Counted from the stretch's first letter, positions 1 through 5,747 are shown. The stretch: 5,815 nucleotides of DNA from an uncultured Lachnospiraceae bacterium (GCA_900556645.1 USPJ01000097.1:1-5815); one strand, 5' to 3'. Translations and numbers: made by a program. Notes: a model not told the origin generated them from the letters alone.

Positions 1-1
1 G

Positions 2-268
2 GGAAAAGGCGGAGCGTTTCCAAAGCAAAGTGAGTTGAAAAAAATCTGTTCCTGTATAGAAGAACACACGAATGGGAAAATTCTCACAAAGGAGGATTAT
101 TTTGTGCGGGGAGCGGAAATATGCGGAGAGTTATGGGAGATACCGGTGGAGCCTACCTATACCATGCCGGAATTTATCCGCAGGATTCGGGAACAGGCAC
201 CAGTGAGGAAAAAACCAGTCTCTGTAAAAGAAGAGATTGCGGCACTTTTTTGCAAAGTATGCATATAG
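2..268 (+). CDS. 3' end of an unrecognised gene (5' end outside the window)
   Basis: The frame is open from base 2 to a TAG at 266-268, giving 88 visible residues. A TTG at 35 could be read as a start, but no Shine-Dalgarno sequence lies at a suitable distance and the frame stays open upstream (GKGGAFPKQSE...), so I treat this as the C-terminal part of a longer protein. The fragment is soluble-looking, with mixed charge and no membrane segment. It contains a CSC pair near the visible N-terminus, a motif around GAEICGELWEIPVEPTY, a basic stretch (VRKKPVSVKEE) and ends in CKVCI. I do not recognise the family and assign no function. The next gene starts 30 bases downstream, so the two could be co-transcribed, although a sporulation-type promoter motif overlaps this 3' end. 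Confidence 0.6.
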   Translation, partial: GKGGAFPKQSELKKICSCIEEHTNGKILTKEDYFVRGAEICGELWEIPVEPTYTMPEFIRRIREQAPVRKKPVSVKEEIAALFCKVCI

Positions 269-270
269 TA
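244..270 (+). promoter_or_regulatory. Possible sigma-K-type sporulation promoter
   Basis: An AC dinucleotide at 244-245 is followed after 16 bases by CATATAGTA at 262-270. This fits the Bacillus sigma-K consensus AC-N16/17-CATANNNTA. The predicted start (about 277) falls just before the Shine-Dalgarno of the 157-residue protein. The match rests on only eight fixed bases and overlaps the end of the upstream gene, so chance is quite possible. A housekeeping alternative, TTGCAA at 250 with GATAAT at 275, has a poor 19-base spacer. Confidence 0.3.
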
Positions 271-298
271 TAGTGATAATTTCAGCAGGAGCAGAAAT

Positions 299-772
299 TT
301 GGATTATAGCAATAAGGAACCTTGGTTTTACATGCAGCAGAACAGTCCTTTTTATGTTCCTTATCCGATGCAGATGCAAAGTAACTATCTGAGCGATATG
401 GAATATGAAAAAGATTTGGAGAGAATGAAAGAACTCTATCCACAGGAAGCGAAAGAAATTCAGAGATATGTGGAGGAAGAATGTGACCGGATGGAATATG
501 AAGGAAGCATGATGTACGACGAATATCCGGATAAAGTAATGCTGAGAAAGATTTGCCAGAATATCATGGACCGGATACAGCAGGATCAATCCACGCAGGA
601 AATAGAGTCCAGCGAATGCTGCGGCGAGGAGGAAATGGCAAGGGGACCGAGACCTCCAAGACGTCCGAGACCGCCGAGAGGAGACGGACTTTCCGACTTG
701 ATAGAAGTATTACTGTACAACGAGATGTACAAAAGAAGATGCCGCCATCGACGCTGCAACCGTTGGTGGTAA
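299..772 (+). CDS. Small Tyr/Met-rich protein with Pro/Arg/Cys-rich tail, possibly spore-associated
   Basis: This encodes 157 residues from a TTG start. The start is supported by AGGAG at 287-291, seven bases upstream. Three zones are visible. Residues 1-35 are rich in Tyr, Met, Gln and Pro. Residues 38-110 are acidic and probably helical, with the stretch ELYPQEAKEIQRYVEEECDR, then MEYEGSMMYDEYPD, then RKICQNIMDRI. Residues 113-157 are strongly basic, with a tandem PRPPRR/PRPPRG repeat, a hydrophobic helix (LSDLIEVLLYN) and a final CRHRRCNRWW. There is no signal peptide or membrane segment. I believe similar conserved hypothetical proteins occur in clostridia, but I cannot name a family. The composition resembles small spore coat or spore-surface proteins, and a sigma-K-like motif lies upstream; both are hints, not proof. 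The gene ends 43 bases before a terminator stem. Confidence 0.85.
   Translation: MDYSNKEPWFYMQQNSPFYVPYPMQMQSNYLSDMEYEKDLERMKELYPQEAKEIQRYVEEECDRMEYEGSMMYDEYPDKVMLRKICQNIMDRIQQDQSTQEIESSECCGEEEMARGPRPPRRPRPPRGDGLSDLIEVLLYNEMYKRRCRHRRCNRWW
647..682 (+). repeat. Tandem 18-base repeat encoding PRPPRR / PRPPRG
   Basis: Two 18-base units (647-664 and 665-682) each begin with CCGAGACC and encode residues 117-122 and 123-128 of the 157-residue protein. The unit is a whole number of codons, so copy number could change without breaking the frame. The product is a rigid, positively charged Pro/Arg segment between the acidic middle and the C-terminal helix. Confidence 0.8.
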
Positions 773-780
773 AATAGTAG

Positions 781-809
781 TTGAGTTTTTAGAAAAAACT
801 AGATACAAT
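781..809 (+). promoter_or_regulatory. Probable sigma-A promoter for the 824-residue membrane-anchored protein
   Basis: TTGAGT (781-786) and TACAAT (804-809) are separated by 17 bases, matching 4/6 and 5/6 of the housekeeping consensus. The predicted start is about base 816, just before the terminator-like hairpin at 820-839. The spacer contains a perfect inverted repeat, AGTTTTT (784-790) and AAAAACT (794-800), around a 3-base centre. Confidence 0.5.
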
Positions 810-819
810 GAATAGGTCA

Positions 820-847
820 GCGGTGCCGGAGGGCACCGCCTATTTTT
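820..847 (+). terminator. Intrinsic terminator after the 157-residue gene
   Basis: GCGGTGCC (820-827) pairs perfectly with GGCACCGC (832-839) around a GGAG loop, and is followed by CTATTTTT to 847. The stem can lengthen using AATAGG (811-816) with CCTATT (839-844) if TCAG is bulged out. It ends only a few bases before the Shine-Dalgarno (853-858) of the next gene, so it also lies in that gene's leader if the promoter at 781-809 is used. Confidence 0.85.
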
Positions 848-866
848 GAAAAAGGAGGACAGGCAG

Positions 867-3341
867 GTGAAAAAAGGAACAATTAAGATAGTGGCTCTTG
901 TGGGGGCTGTTTTGGTGACCATATTAGTGGTAAGCCTGATGACCGGGCGTACCAATAAAGATTTAATGACAAATATGGGAGAGGTATCCCTGCCGGTTGT
1001 GACTTTATATAAAGAAGATATTCCGATAAATGAACTGTATGGTTACACCACCAAAATGGAGGCATCTACCATGCGGGACACCATCACACCGCTGAATCAG
1101 AAGAGGATACTTCCGATAAAAATACAGACCTTTGATGATAAAGTGGACGGAATCTCCTATGAAATCAGAAGTATGGACGGAGAGCGGCTGATAGCGGAGA
1201 AGGAGTGGACGGATTATACCCAGAAAGACGGAGTGATTTCTGCAGACATCAAGGTACAGAATATTATCGAAGAGGGAAAAGAATACCTTTTTGTTTTAAA
1301 ATTAGAGCAGGGTAGCAAAGAAATTTATTATTATACCCGGTTGATGCAACCGGTGGATTCCTATGTGGATGAAAGTCTGGAATTTGTTATGGATTTTCAT
1401 AATAAATCCATGAACAAAGAAACCGGAGGAACTCTGGCAACCTACTTGGAGCCGGATTCCACCGCAGACAATAATACTCTAAGTGATGTGACCATCCATT
1501 CCTCTTTAAGTCAGCTGACATGGGGAAAATTGAACTATGAGCAGTTGGCAACGCCGATTCCTTCCATTAAAGAAATCAGCAGCTCTGCCAATGTAATTAC
1601 GCTGAATTATGTAGTTACCACAAAGGGAAGCGAAGACCAGACGGAATATTATAATGTGGAAGAATATTATAGGGTGCGTCATACCGCAAACAGAGTTTAT
1701 CTTTTGGATTATGAGAGAAAAATGAATCAGATTTTCCGGGGAGAAAAAAGTGCGGTGAATGACAAGTATCTGCAACTGGGCATCTGCGGAAGAAATGTCA
1801 ATTATGTCTCCAATGAGAGCGGAACGGCAGTGGCATTTGTGCAGGAAGGAGAGCTGTGGGGATATAACCAGAACACAGGCCAGATTGCTAAAATTTTCAG
1901 TTTTCGTGGAAAAGATGAGATAGAAAAACGTGAGAATTACAACCAGCACGATATTCGTATTGTGGATGTGGACGAAGAGGGAAGCGTAGATTTTCTGGTA
2001 TATGGATATATGAACCGGGGCGTACATGAGGGCAAAGTGGGAATCAGCGTCTGTCGTTATGATTCAGTAGCCAATACCACAGAAGAAGAATTGTTTTTGC
2101 CGGTGGAAACATCCTATCAGGTCATGAAAGAAGATTTGGGAGGAATGGCTTACCGGAACAATCAGAAGGAATTCTTTATTTTAGCAGGAAAAGACCTGTA
2201 CAAAATCCAGATGGATAGTATGGAGGTTTCCACTCTCAAAAAGAATTTGGAAGAGGGAACCTATGGGGTATCGGATAGTGGAAGATACTTCGTTTATAAA
2301 GAAAAAGACATGTTGCATTTAGAAGATTTGGAGAACGGTTCTGTTTATAAGATAAAACCGGAAAATGGGGAATGTTTAAAACCTCTTGGATTTATGGGGG
2401 AAGACCTTATCTATGGAATTTCCACCGGAGAAGAAATGCCTATGCATAAGGTTCAGATTATTTCCTCGGAAGAAGACCATAAGGTGCTAAAAAGCTATGA
2501 AAAAGGCGGAAGCTATATTTCGGGAGTTCGTATCGAGGGAAACACCATCTATCTGGACCGCCTTGTTTATCAGAATGGCAGCTATATAGAAGCGGAGTCT
2601 GACACCATTATGAACAGCGAAGAGAAGGAAAATACACAAGTGCTGGTACACACCACTTCCGACGAAAAGAAGCAGACGTTGATTCAGTTGGAATTTCCAC
2701 AGGAGAGTAAAAAAGAAACGGTAGTGAAGCTTTTGACGCCGGAACAGGTAGTAGAAAAGAAACCAAAGGAAGTGCGGATAGAGTTCCAGGATAAAAACCA
2801 ATATTATGCTTATGCTGCAGGAAGAGTAGTGGCAGGGGGATACAATCCGGCAGAAGTGGTTCAGGCGGCAAATGGAAAAATGGGAGTAGTTGTGGACGGA
2901 AAACAGAATTATATCTGGAGACGTTCCAAAAAGACCGCTCAAAGCAATGTGCTGGGAAATGGAACCACCGCAGCAGGTGGAAGCTCTGTTGCTCAATGTC
3001 TGAATCTGATGCTGGCAAAGGAAGGAGAGAACTTGAATACGGAGCAGCTTCTGGAAGAGGGACAAAGTGTGGAAAATATTTTATCCAATACGCTAAAAAA
3101 TAGTATTGTTTTAAATTTAACCGGATGCAGTGCAGAGGAGATGTTGTATTATGTGAGCGTGGGAAATCCGGTGCTGGGTATACTGGATGGAAATACATTG
3201 ATTGTGGGATATGACAGTACAGGGATTTTAATCTGCCATCCGGAAACAGGAAGCGTAGAGAAAATGTCAACAGAGAGTGCTAATGCCGCATTCGAGGCAG
3301 GCGGCAATATCTTTTACAGTTATGTGAAGGAAGAGGAATAA
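867..3341 (+). CDS. Membrane-anchored extracytoplasmic protein with degenerate C39-like peptidase domain
   Basis: I place the start at GTG 867, giving 824 residues, because AGGAGG at 853-858 lies eight bases upstream; the TTG at 846 in the same frame sits inside the preceding T-tract and has no ribosome binding site. Residues 8-26 form one hydrophobic segment after KKGTIK, with no signal peptidase site apparent, so the protein is probably a membrane anchor with an outside body. Residues about 42-290 are beta-rich and include a motif around GYTTKMEASTMRDTITPL. Residues about 296-610 show repeated short beta strands suggestive of a propeller, with a DVDEEGSVD loop (367-375) resembling FG-GAP calcium loops. 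Residues about 645-695 form a linker domain. Residues about 700-820 follow the layout of C39-like papain-fold peptidases (SSVAQCLNLMLAKEG, GNPVLGILDGN, IVGYD, HPETG), but the catalytic Cys, His and Asp positions appear to hold Ser707, Gly775/Asn776 and His791. The likely role is binding or scaffolding at the cell surface; the family assignment is my inference. Confidence 0.85.
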   Translation: MKKGTIKIVALVGAVLVTILVVSLMTGRTNKDLMTNMGEVSLPVVTLYKEDIPINELYGYTTKMEASTMRDTITPLNQKRILPIKIQTFDDKVDGISYEIRSMDGERLIAEKEWTDYTQKDGVISADIKVQNIIEEGKEYLFVLKLEQGSKEIYYYTRLMQPVDSYVDESLEFVMDFHNKSMNKETGGTLATYLEPDSTADNNTLSDVTIHSSLSQLTWGKLNYEQLATPIPSIKEISSSANVITLNYVVTTKGSEDQTEYYNVEEYYRVRHTANRVYLLDYERKMNQIFRGEKSAVNDKYLQLGICGRNVNYVSNESGTAVAFVQEGELWGYNQNTGQIAKIFSFRGKDEIEKRENYNQHDIRIVDVDEEGSVDFLVYGYMNRGVHEGKVGISVCRYDSVANTTEEELFLPVETSYQVMKEDLGGMAYRNNQKEFFILAGKDLYKIQMDSMEVSTLKKNLEEGTYGVSDSGRYFVYKEKDMLHLEDLENGSVYKIKPENGECLKPLGFMGEDLIYGISTGEEMPMHKVQIISSEEDHKVLKSYEKGGSYISGVRIEGNTIYLDRLVYQNGSYIEAESDTIMNSEEKENTQVLVHTTSDEKKQTLIQLEFPQESKKETVVKLLTPEQVVEKKPKEVRIEFQDKNQYYAYAAGRVVAGGYNPAEVVQAANGKMGVVVDGKQNYIWRRSKKTAQSNVLGNGTTAAGGSSVAQCLNLMLAKEGENLNTEQLLEEGQSVENILSNTLKNSIVLNLTGCSAEEMLYYVSVGNPVLGILDGNTLIVGYDSTGILICHPETGSVEKMSTESANAAFEAGGNIFYSYVKEEE

Positions 3342-3344
3342 AGA

Positions 3345-3372
3345 TTGACAGACCGGTAAAATATGGTATAAT
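3345..3372 (+). promoter_or_regulatory. Consensus sigma-A promoter with extended -10
   Basis: TTGACA (3345-3350) and TATAAT (3367-3372) are both perfect consensus hexamers, separated by 16 bases. A TG at 3364-3365 adds an extended -10 element (TGGTATAAT). The predicted start is about base 3379. It begins three bases after the stop codon of the 824-residue gene. The only gene it can serve in this window is the AGCS symporter, but the terminator at 3389-3421 lies between them. Confidence 0.85.
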
Positions 3373-3388
3373 TTAGTTGTTTTCAAAG

Positions 3389-3421
3389 ACGAGACACCCC
3401 GAAAGGGGAGTCTCGTTTTTT
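3389..3421 (+). terminator. Intrinsic terminator between the 824-residue gene and the symporter
   Basis: ACGAGAC (3389-3395) pairs with GTCTCGT (3410-3416), and CCCC (3397-3400) pairs with GGGG (3405-3408) around a GAAA tetraloop, with one A-A mismatch. The stem runs into a run of six T residues (3416-3421). It should end transcripts of the upstream gene. It also lies about 10 bases after the predicted start of the consensus promoter at 3345-3372, so it may attenuate the symporter. Confidence 0.9.
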
Positions 3422-3443
3422 AAAATAGAAGGAGATTAGAAGG

Positions 3444-3479
3444 GTGGAAAAAGTATGGAAATGTTATCAGAAATTTTGA
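3444..3479 (+). CDS. Possible 11-codon overlapping leader ORF
   Basis: A GTG at 3444 opens an 11-residue frame (MEKVWKCYQKF) that ends at TGA 3477-3479. It overlaps the start of the symporter in another frame. The best Shine-Dalgarno in this leader, AAGGAG at 3429-3434, lies nine bases upstream of this GTG, whereas it is 20 bases from the symporter ATG. It may be chance; if translated, it could tune initiation at the symporter start. Confidence 0.2.
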   Translation: MEKVWKCYQKF

Positions 3480-4879
3480 CAAAAGTAGATGACTTCGTCT
3501 GGGGACCGGTAATGCTGGTTCTACTGGTGGGAACGGGAATCTTTTTGACCTTCCGGCTGGGATTTCGGACATGGAGGAATCTGGGGTATGCTATTAAGAG
3601 TACCCTCAGCAAGGAAGCTAGAAGCAAGGACAGAGGAGAGGGAGATGTATCGCCATTCTCTGCACTAACCACAGCACTTGCAGCAACCATAGGAACAGGA
3701 AATATCGTAGGTGTGGCAACGGCCATGGTAGCCGGCGGACCGGGAGCATTGGTATGGATGTGGATATCAGCAGCATTTGGATTGACTTCAAAGTTCAGCG
3801 AATGTATGCTGGCAATCAAATATCGTGAGGTCAACGAAAGTGGTGAGATGTCCGGTGGACCGATGTACACCATGAAAAAGGCATTTAAGAATAAAAAAGT
3901 AGGAGCTACTCTGGGGTGGCTATTTGCATTTTTTGCAGTAATAGCATCCTTTGGAATCGGAAACCTGACACAGGCAAATTCCATTTCCGAATCGGTAAAG
4001 AGTACCTTCCATGTGTCTCCTGTAATTACAGGTATTATTATTACCGTATTGGCGTTACTGATTATTGTAGGAGGAATCAAAAAGATTTCCAAAGTATCCT
4101 CCATCGTAGTTCCGTTTATGGCAATTTTCTATATTATTGCAGGTATCATCGTTATCATTGGTAATATTCAGAATCTTCCTGCAGGAGTTGCCATGATATT
4201 TAAAATGGCATTTAGCACAGAGGCAGTAGGCGGCGGACTTTGCGGAACCATTACAGCATCTATGATGAATGCAATGCATTATGGTGTGGCACGAGGTGTA
4301 TTCTCTAACGAGGCAGGTATGGGTTCTGCAGCAATTACAGCAGCAGCGGCTACGACGGACCATCCGGTGCGTCAGGGTTATATCAATATGACAGGAACCT
4401 TCTGGGATACCATCGTGGTCTGTACCATTACAGGATTATGTATTGCCAGCAGCGGAGTGTTGGGAACCACAGATCCGTCCTTTGTAACGGCGTCTAACCC
4501 GGAGGGATTTGTAACCGGTGCCAGTCTTACGATTTTAGCTTTTAAATCCGTATTGGGAGAAGCAGGAGGTATTTTGGTTACTATTGGAATTGTACTCTTT
4601 GCATTTTCCACTATTTTGGGATGGGAGTATCACGGAGAGAAAGCTTTTGAGTACATATTAAAGACACCGAAATACAATATGATTTATCGTATAATTTTCT
4701 CTTTAATTGCATATGTTGGAGCAACAACCACTTTAGAAATTGTGTGGAGCTTTTCGGATATCGCAAATGCTTTGATGGCAATACCGAACTTAATTTGTCT
4801 GTTGGCATTGAGTGGCGAGATTGCAAAGGACGTAAAAGACTTCCAGAAAATACTTGAAGCAGAAAAAGCAGCAAAATAA
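3455..4879 (+). CDS. Sodium:alanine symporter, AGCS family
   Basis: This 474-residue multi-pass membrane protein belongs to the alanine or glycine:cation symporter (AGCS) family, which imports small amino acids, typically alanine or glycine, with sodium and has a LeuT-type fold. Its length is normal for the family. The family signature is at residues 94-109 (GGPGALVWMWISAAFG), with Val100 where Phe is usual. The preceding glycine-rich stretch GTGNIVGVATA (80-90) is strongly conserved and, in this family, lies near the substrate and ion site. Other family blocks are SGGPMYTM, GIGNLTQANS, GVARGVFSNEAGMGSA, FWDTIVVCTITGL and GWEYHGEKAFEYI. About ten to eleven hydrophobic segments are visible. 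The ATG at 3455 has a modest ribosome binding site (AGGGTGG, 3441-3447); ATG 3461 is an alternative. Expression probably depends on the promoter at 3345-3372 and read-through of its terminator. Which amino acid is carried cannot be told from the sequence. Confidence 0.96.
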   Translation: MEMLSEILTKVDDFVWGPVMLVLLVGTGIFLTFRLGFRTWRNLGYAIKSTLSKEARSKDRGEGDVSPFSALTTALAATIGTGNIVGVATAMVAGGPGALVWMWISAAFGLTSKFSECMLAIKYREVNESGEMSGGPMYTMKKAFKNKKVGATLGWLFAFFAVIASFGIGNLTQANSISESVKSTFHVSPVITGIIITVLALLIIVGGIKKISKVSSIVVPFMAIFYIIAGIIVIIGNIQNLPAGVAMIFKMAFSTEAVGGGLCGTITASMMNAMHYGVARGVFSNEAGMGSAAITAAAATTDHPVRQGYINMTGTFWDTIVVCTITGLCIASSGVLGTTDPSFVTASNPEGFVTGASLTILAFKSVLGEAGGILVTIGIVLFAFSTILGWEYHGEKAFEYILKTPKYNMIYRIIFSLIAYVGATTTLEIVWSFSDIANALMAIPNLICLLALSGEIAKDVKDFQKILEAEKAAK

Positions 4880-4984
4880 TTTCCAAATATTGCAAAAACG
4901 AATATATGTATGCGAAAAAGTGCATAAAAATTCGGTGATTTGTGTAAATCCTTGTTGGAAAATGACGGAAATACAGAAAATGTC
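4880..4984 (+). other. Spacer without a clear terminator or gene
   Basis: This AT-rich stretch follows the symporter stop. I see only weak hairpins: TATGC (4909-4913) with GCATA (4922-4926), and GATTT (4937-4941) with AAATC (4946-4950). Neither has a downstream T-run, so no intrinsic terminator is evident and the symporter transcript may read into the next operon. A 71-codon frame crosses the region but lacks coding features. Confidence 0.5.
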
Positions 4985-5013
4985 TTGCAAAAGCCTTCCG
5001 AATGAGCTATATT
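4985..5013 (+). promoter_or_regulatory. Probable sigma-A promoter of the HPr-like / DUF6465 operon
   Basis: TTGCAA (4985-4990) and TATATT (5008-5013) are separated by the optimal 17 bases, with 5/6 matches in each box (TTGACA is matched at four positions if strictly aligned). The predicted start is about base 5020, leaving a 66-base leader before the ATG at 5086. Confidence 0.6.
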
Positions 5014-5023
5014 ACATAAATGT

Positions 5024-5040
5024 ACAGGCGTTAAGCCTGT
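5024..5040 (+). promoter_or_regulatory. 5' leader stem-loop of the HPr-like gene
   Basis: ACAGGC (5024-5029) and GCCTGT (5035-5040) form a perfect six-base-pair stem with a GTTAA loop. It begins about four bases after the predicted transcription start. No T-run follows, so it is not a terminator. It could protect the mRNA 5' end or serve as an operator palindrome. Confidence 0.45.
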
Positions 5041-5085
5041 GTGATGTTAAGATAGTAAAGTGGAAATAATAAAGGAAGTGGGATT

Positions 5086-5340
5086 ATGAGTCAAAAGGAG
5101 ATTGTTGTTTCCGACGTGGAAAAAGAACATGATAATCCAATCGCTGAACTGGTACAGGTAGCATGCCGGTTTGACAGTGAGATTATATTAGAAAGCAATA
5201 ACTGCAAAATCAATGCAAAAAGTATCATGGGAATCATGGCATTTAATCCATCCAATGGCATGAAGGTAAATATCTTAGCCGAAGGTTCGGATGAAGATGA
5301 AGCTCTTAGTGCAATGGAAAAGTTTTTAGTTTGTGAGTAG
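5086..5340 (+). CDS. HPr-family phosphocarrier-like protein with altered active-site motif
   Basis: The protein has 84 residues, the usual HPr size. HPr is the small cytoplasmic phosphocarrier of the sugar phosphotransferase system; in Firmicutes His15 carries phosphate from enzyme I and Ser46 is phosphorylated by HPr kinase for carbon catabolite control. Here the register is kept exactly: His15 and Pro18 are present, and KSIMGIMAF (45-53) places Ser46 correctly. The usual HARP motif, however, reads HDNP, so Ala16 becomes Asp and the catalytically important Arg17 becomes Asn. The C-terminus (ILAEGSDEDEALSAMEKFL) is typical HPr. This is probably a paralogue with weak or no phosphotransfer and a regulatory role, comparable in spirit to Bacillus Crh, which lacks His15. 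The ATG is preceded by AAAGGAAG (5071-5078). The next gene's ribosome binding site overlaps the stop codon, indicating a coupled operon. Confidence 0.88.
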   Translation: MSQKEIVVSDVEKEHDNPIAELVQVACRFDSEIILESNNCKINAKSIMGIMAFNPSNGMKVNILAEGSDEDEALSAMEKFLVCE

Positions 5341-5351
5341 GAGGAAGAAGA

Positions 5352-5747
5352 ATGGCTGAAAAAAAAGTTGCAGAAGTAAAAGAGGTAAAACCGGCAGAAG
5401 TAAAGGCTGCAGTAAAAGCTGAAGAAGAGAAAGTTGTAGAGAAAGCAGCAGAAGTAAAAGAAACAGTAAAAGCGACGGTAAAAACAGCAGCAAAAAAGAC
5501 AGCTCAGAAGAAAACGACTAGAAAAACCACGACCAAAAAAGAGGCGTCTTCAACCGAAGTGTTTGTAGAGTTTTACGGACAGCAGTCATCTGTTGAAAGC
5601 GTAGAAGAGAGAGTAAAAGCTGCCTTCGTAGCGGAAGGACACAAAGCAGGTACGATCAAATCCCTGAAGATTTACTTAAAACCGGAAGAGCAGGCAGCAT
5701 ACTATGTCATCAATGACAAGTTCGCCGGAAGAGTAGATTTATTCTAA
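5352..5747 (+). CDS. DUF6465-type protein with histone-H1-like Lys/Ala-rich N-terminus
   Basis: This 131-residue protein has two parts. Residues 1-65 are low complexity and dominated by Lys, Ala, Val, Glu and Thr. They contain repeated AEVK units, then a very basic section (TAAKKTAQKKTTRKTTTKK) like the tails of histone H1 and bacterial H1-like proteins. Residues about 68-131 form a compact domain (VFVEFYGQQ, then an Ala/Glu helix, then IKSLKIYLKPEEQAAYYVIN and GRVDLF) that I recognise as the DUF6465 type common in Lachnospiraceae; its function is unknown. The tail suggests binding to nucleic acid or another polyanion, which is inference. The start is secure: AGGAGG at 5339-5344 lies seven bases before the ATG and overlaps the TAG of the HPr-like gene, so translation is probably coupled. 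No signal peptide or membrane segment is seen. A strong terminator follows 18 bases after the stop. Confidence 0.88.
   Translation: MAEKKVAEVKEVKPAEVKAAVKAEEEKVVEKAAEVKETVKATVKTAAKKTAQKKTTRKTTTKKEASSTEVFVEFYGQQSSVESVEERVKAAFVAEGHKAGTIKSLKIYLKPEEQAAYYVINDKFAGRVDLF
5370..5461 (+). repeat. Direct repeats in the Lys/Ala-rich coding region
   Basis: GCAGAAGTAAAAGA occurs at 5370-5383 and again at 5448-5461, with a close variant (GCAGAAGTAAAGG) at 5394. Offsets are 24 and 54 bases, both multiples of three, and each copy encodes AEVK followed by a charged or small residue. Such repeats can expand or contract without a frameshift. Confidence 0.7.

Noticed and set aside
35..37. TTG as the start of the first gene
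   Set aside because: No Shine-Dalgarno is correctly spaced and the frame is open to the window edge, so a partial gene is more likely.
250..280. Sigma-A promoter TTGCAA / GATAAT before the 157-residue gene
   Set aside because: The 19-base spacer is long and the predicted start would fall at the Shine-Dalgarno sequence itself.
846..848. TTG as the start of the 824-residue protein
   Set aside because: It lies in the terminator T-tract with the ribosome binding site downstream of it; GTG 867 has AGGAGG at ideal spacing.
2608..3270. 220-codon minus-strand open frame
   Set aside because: It lies wholly opposite the 824-residue gene, has a composition rich in Ser, Pro, Phe and Leu typical of an antisense shadow, and has no convincing start signal.
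3436..4104. 222-codon minus-strand open frame
   Set aside because: It is antisense to the well-supported AGCS symporter and shows no recognisable motif.
4909..4950. Weak hairpins after the symporter as a terminator
   Set aside because: Stems are only five base pairs, AT-rich, and lack a following T-run.
4854..5069. 71-codon plus-strand frame across the symporter end and the spacer
   Set aside because: It starts at a TTG inside the symporter without a ribosome binding site, is Lys/Asn/Gln-rich like translated AT-rich DNA, and covers the promoter and hairpin of the next operon.
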